From assembly GCF_900215515.1 (NCBI RefSeq), contig NZ_OBEI01000004.1, positions 1-64,000 on the forward strand: a stretch of 64,000 nt of DNA. The letters run 5' to 3'. Each line of letters opens with the position of its first letter. Position 1 is the stretch's first letter. This DNA is from Persephonella hydrogeniphila (GTDB lineage Bacteria > Aquificota > Aquificia > Aquificales > Hydrogenothermaceae). The notes beneath the pieces are model-generated. The model was not told where the DNA came from. It worked only from the letters and a program-made list of their open reading frames with translations, and made no database searches. This document shows, in pieces, positions 61,657-64,000 of the stretch. Position numbers and translations under genes: made by a program.

Positions 61657-64000
61657 ATGACTTTACGAAAATTTCTGATTATTTATCTATCTCTTATGGT
61701 TCTGGTCGTTCTTCCCTTTTTATATCTCTCAATAATGAAAGTTCATCAGAACATCATCTATAAAAAAACAAAAACAGACACAGAGTTAATAGCAAAACAG
61801 ACATTTAATGCTATGTTCCAAATTATGAAGAAAGGCTGGCAGAGAAAAGATCTCCTTGATTTCCTCAAAAGTATAAGAAAAGATCTTCAAAACAGTCCGT
61901 ATACCCTGGACATTTATCGAACCCAGAAAGTAGAAAAAATATTTGGTAAAGTTGAGCAACCTCCCTTTACCGAAGATGTATTAACTGCTATAAAACAAAA
62001 AAGACAGCAAATTACAGAAAAATCTGGAAAAATTGAGTATATCTTTCCCGTTATAGCAAAAGATGTATGTATAAAATGTCATACCAATGCACAATCTGGG
62101 GATGTTCTCGGAGCTATAAGAGTCAGCGCAGATGTACAGTCAATTATTTCCGAAACCAAAAAAGATTTTTCAAAAACCCTTCTTTCAATAATTACGATTC
62201 CTCTATCTATTGCTCTCATACTGGGTATTTACCTAACAAAGAGGGTTAGAACAGGTATAGACAAACTTTATAAAGAGATACAAAAGATATCAACAATGAA
62301 AGACTTAGAAAAAATCAGAAAAGAAAAATTTAGTTTTCCTATTCAGGAATTTAATCTTATTTTTGAAGGTATCAAAAAAATTGTGGACAAAATGTCAAAT
62401 ATTGCCGTTGATAAAGAAATACTGGAAATGGAGATCGCCTTATTAGAAAAATTTATTATAACTTCTGATGTAATAAAAAACTGGAAAGATTATATAAATC
62501 TTCTCTTAAAAGAGATAAATCAGGTTATGAGAATTTACACTATATTCTCTGTTTTTAAAATAGGAGACAATCTGTTTGAAATAGAACTTTTCTGGTACTT
62601 TTATCCAGAAGAAAAGATGAAAAAAGATATGGAGAAACTTATAAAAGAGAAACTTGTAGAGACGTTTTCAGTTGATTATGAAGAAATTACATTACATATA
62701 AATCATAACGTATCTTCTAAAGAAGCATGCGTTATAAGATCTGTATTCAAAGATATAAAACTACAGACAAAAAGTCTCATACTAGAAAGACCTTCTATTG
62801 GAGGAATAATTGGTGTTGGAGTTGGCTCAGACTCTTTAAGTGACAAAACAAAGATTCTTGTTATAGAAAGTATCCTTTCCACCCTCTTAAATGTTGTAGG
62901 TTCAATTAAAGCTATATACAGATATACAAAAGATCTGGAGTATTACGCAACAAGAGATCCTCTAACAAACCTTTACAATCAGAGGGTGTTCTGGGAACTT
63001 ATTAATTACGAGGTTAAAAGAGCCTCCACACATAAGTACAAATTCTCTTTACTTGTTATTGATCTTGATAACTTCAAAGCTATCAACGATAGCTACGGCC
63101 ATAAATTTGGGGACAAATTTTTAATTGAAGTTGCGAACTTATTGGAACAATCAATAAAGCCCGGTGATATTGTTGCAAGGTACGGAGGAGATGAGTTTGT
63201 AATTGTTCTTCCTGAAACAGATGCAGAAAAAGCAAAGATTGTAGCTAAAAGAATAGTAGAGACTGCAAACAGCTTTTATATTAATACCCCAGATGGAAAA
63301 AAGATAAACCCTCAGTTTTCTGTAGGGATTGCCACCTTTCCTGACAATGCAGACAACGAAAAAGATCTATTTACTATAGCTGACTCAATGATGTACAAAG
63401 CCAAAATGTCTGGAAAAGGGCATGTTAGATTTCCTACAGAAAGCGATATGCAAGAGATCATTAAAAAAGAGCAAGAAATAAATCTTCTGTTAATAGATTC
63501 TATAAATAAAGGAAATGTGATACCTGTTTTTCAACCGATAATAAATAATAAGACAGGTGATATTTTTGCCTATGAGGTTTTGAGCAGATTAAGAATCAAT
63601 AACAGACTTATTCCTGCCTCTAAATTCATTGAAGTAGCGGAAAAAACTGGACTTATTCATAAGATGGATCTTATTTCTATAGAAAAAGCTTTGAAATATC
63701 TTAAAGATAGCAATAAAAAAATATTCATCAATCTCAATCCCAAATCTTTTACAATCCAGGATTTCTTCAAAAATATAAGAAGTATAATGGAAAAATACAG
63801 GATCCGTACAGAAAGAATAGTCTTTGAAATAACAGAAAGAGATACTGTGAAAAATTTTTCCCTCTTGCAAAATCTTATAAATGAACAGAAAGAGCATGGT
63901 TTTTATTTCGCTATAGATGATTTCGGGAGTGGCTTTTCATCGTTTTATTATCTGAAACAGCTTCCCATTGATTTTATAAAAATAGAAGGTGAATTTATCA
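61657..64000 (+). CDS. GGDEF-EAL protein with haem-c-type periplasmic sensor (3' end missing)
   Basis: The gene is open to the window edge; 781 codons are visible. TM1 is about 5-26. A periplasmic domain (about 30-170) resembles Tll0287-like/DUF3365 sensors and holds the haem-attachment motif CIKCH (C138, C141, H142). TM2 is about 173-194. A long linker (about 200-430) precedes GGDEF at 510-514 (RYGGDEF), where the inhibitory RxxD site reads KPGD, and an EAL domain beginning EVLSR (E640) with FINLN, FEITE and DDFGSG. Both catalytic domains look intact up to the cut. It is probably a redox- or gas-sensing c-di-GMP enzyme. Confidence 0.88.
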   Translation, partial: MTLRKFLIIYLSLMVLVVLPFLYLSIMKVHQNIIYKKTKTDTELIAKQTFNAMFQIMKKGWQRKDLLDFLKSIRKDLQNSPYTLDIYRTQKVEKIFGKVEQPPFTEDVLTAIKQKRQQITEKSGKIEYIFPVIAKDVCIKCHTNAQSGDVLGAIRVSADVQSIISETKKDFSKTLLSIITIPLSIALILGIYLTKRVRTGIDKLYKEIQKISTMKDLEKIRKEKFSFPIQEFNLIFEGIKKIVDKMSNIAVDKEILEMEIALLEKFIITSDVIKNWKDYINLLLKEINQVMRIYTIFSVFKIGDNLFEIELFWYFYPEEKMKKDMEKLIKEKLVETFSVDYEEITLHINHNVSSKEACVIRSVFKDIKLQTKSLILERPSIGGIIGVGVGSDSLSDKTKILVIESILSTLLNVVGSIKAIYRYTKDLEYYATRDPLTNLYNQRVFWELINYEVKRASTHKYKFSLLVIDLDNFKAINDSYGHKFGDKFLIEVANLLEQSIKPGDIVARYGGDEFVIVLPETDAEKAKIVAKRIVETANSFYINTPDGKKINPQFSVGIATFPDNADNEKDLFTIADSMMYKAKMSGKGHVRFPTESDMQEIIKKEQEINLLLIDSINKGNVIPVFQPIINNKTGDIFAYEVLSRLRINNRLIPASKFIEVAEKTGLIHKMDLISIEKALKYLKDSNKKIFINLNPKSFTIQDFFKNIRSIMEKYRIRTERIVFEITERDTVKNFSLLQNLINEQKEHGFYFAIDDFGSGFSSFYYLKQLPIDFIKIEGEFI

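Overview
The window is a 64-kb piece of a low-GC bacterial chromosome. It most resembles a thermophilic, chemolithoautotrophic, motile member of the Aquificota, family Hydrogenothermaceae (Persephonella-like). This is inference, based on reductive-TCA genes, two-subunit 2-oxoacid:ferredoxin oxidoreductase genes, compact overlapping operons, class I two-subunit fumarase and the flagellar gene set. No taxonomic search was possible. No transposon, CRISPR array, tRNA or clear pseudogene was seen, and no gene-free stretch exceeds about 210 bases.

Layout. (1) 1-254: the 5' end of a 16S rRNA gene (minus strand) with its leader and two near-consensus tandem promoters. (2) 255-7379: a seven-position copper/silver-type efflux region on the minus strand: YtkA-like lipoprotein, BlaI-type repressor, M56 (BlaR1-like) membrane protease, CusC, CusB and CusA, with a BlaI-like operator in front. 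(3) 7427-10327: korA and korB, 2-oxoacid:ferredoxin oxidoreductase. (4) 10324-16598: a second RND tripartite pump (TolC, adaptor, AcrB-like) divergent from its probable TetR repressor. (5) 16597-21092: mdh, fumarase alpha and beta, sucC, sucD. With korAB these carry oxaloacetate toward succinyl-CoA and 2-oxoglutarate in the reductive TCA cycle; fumarate reductase lies elsewhere. (6) 21181-22597: fliJ-like, motE-like and an AhpD-like gene on the plus strand.

(7) 22586-37325: a 17-gene minus-strand flagellar operon from fliK through a periplasmic TPR protein, flgB, flgC, fliE, fliF, fliH, fliI, flgD, flgE, fliL, fliN, fliO, fliP, fliQ, fliR to flhB. (8) 37431-37739: a small plus-strand membrane protein made of five exact 11-residue YYK repeats behind a sigma-28-like promoter. 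(9) 37741-58276: a second minus-strand operon, cheZ, cheA, cheW, cheV, cheY, two chemoreceptors, a PilZ protein, fliG, fliM, fliN, flgF, flgG, flgA, flgH, flgI, flgJ, flhA, flhF, flhG and fliA last. (10) cheR alone, then plus-strand c-di-GMP-related genes: a degenerate EAL-HDOD protein, an unknown protein, and a GGDEF-EAL protein with a haem-c motif that runs off the window.

The parts suggest an autotroph whose carbon fixation, metal and drug efflux, and flagellar motility with c-di-GMP control lie close together. The best leads are the YYK-repeat protein, the flagellar-operon TPR protein, the FliN with a triplicated N-terminal motif, a near-identical dyad element upstream of both reductive-TCA operons, the BlaI/M56-controlled Cus system, and the putative haem-c GGDEF-EAL sensor.
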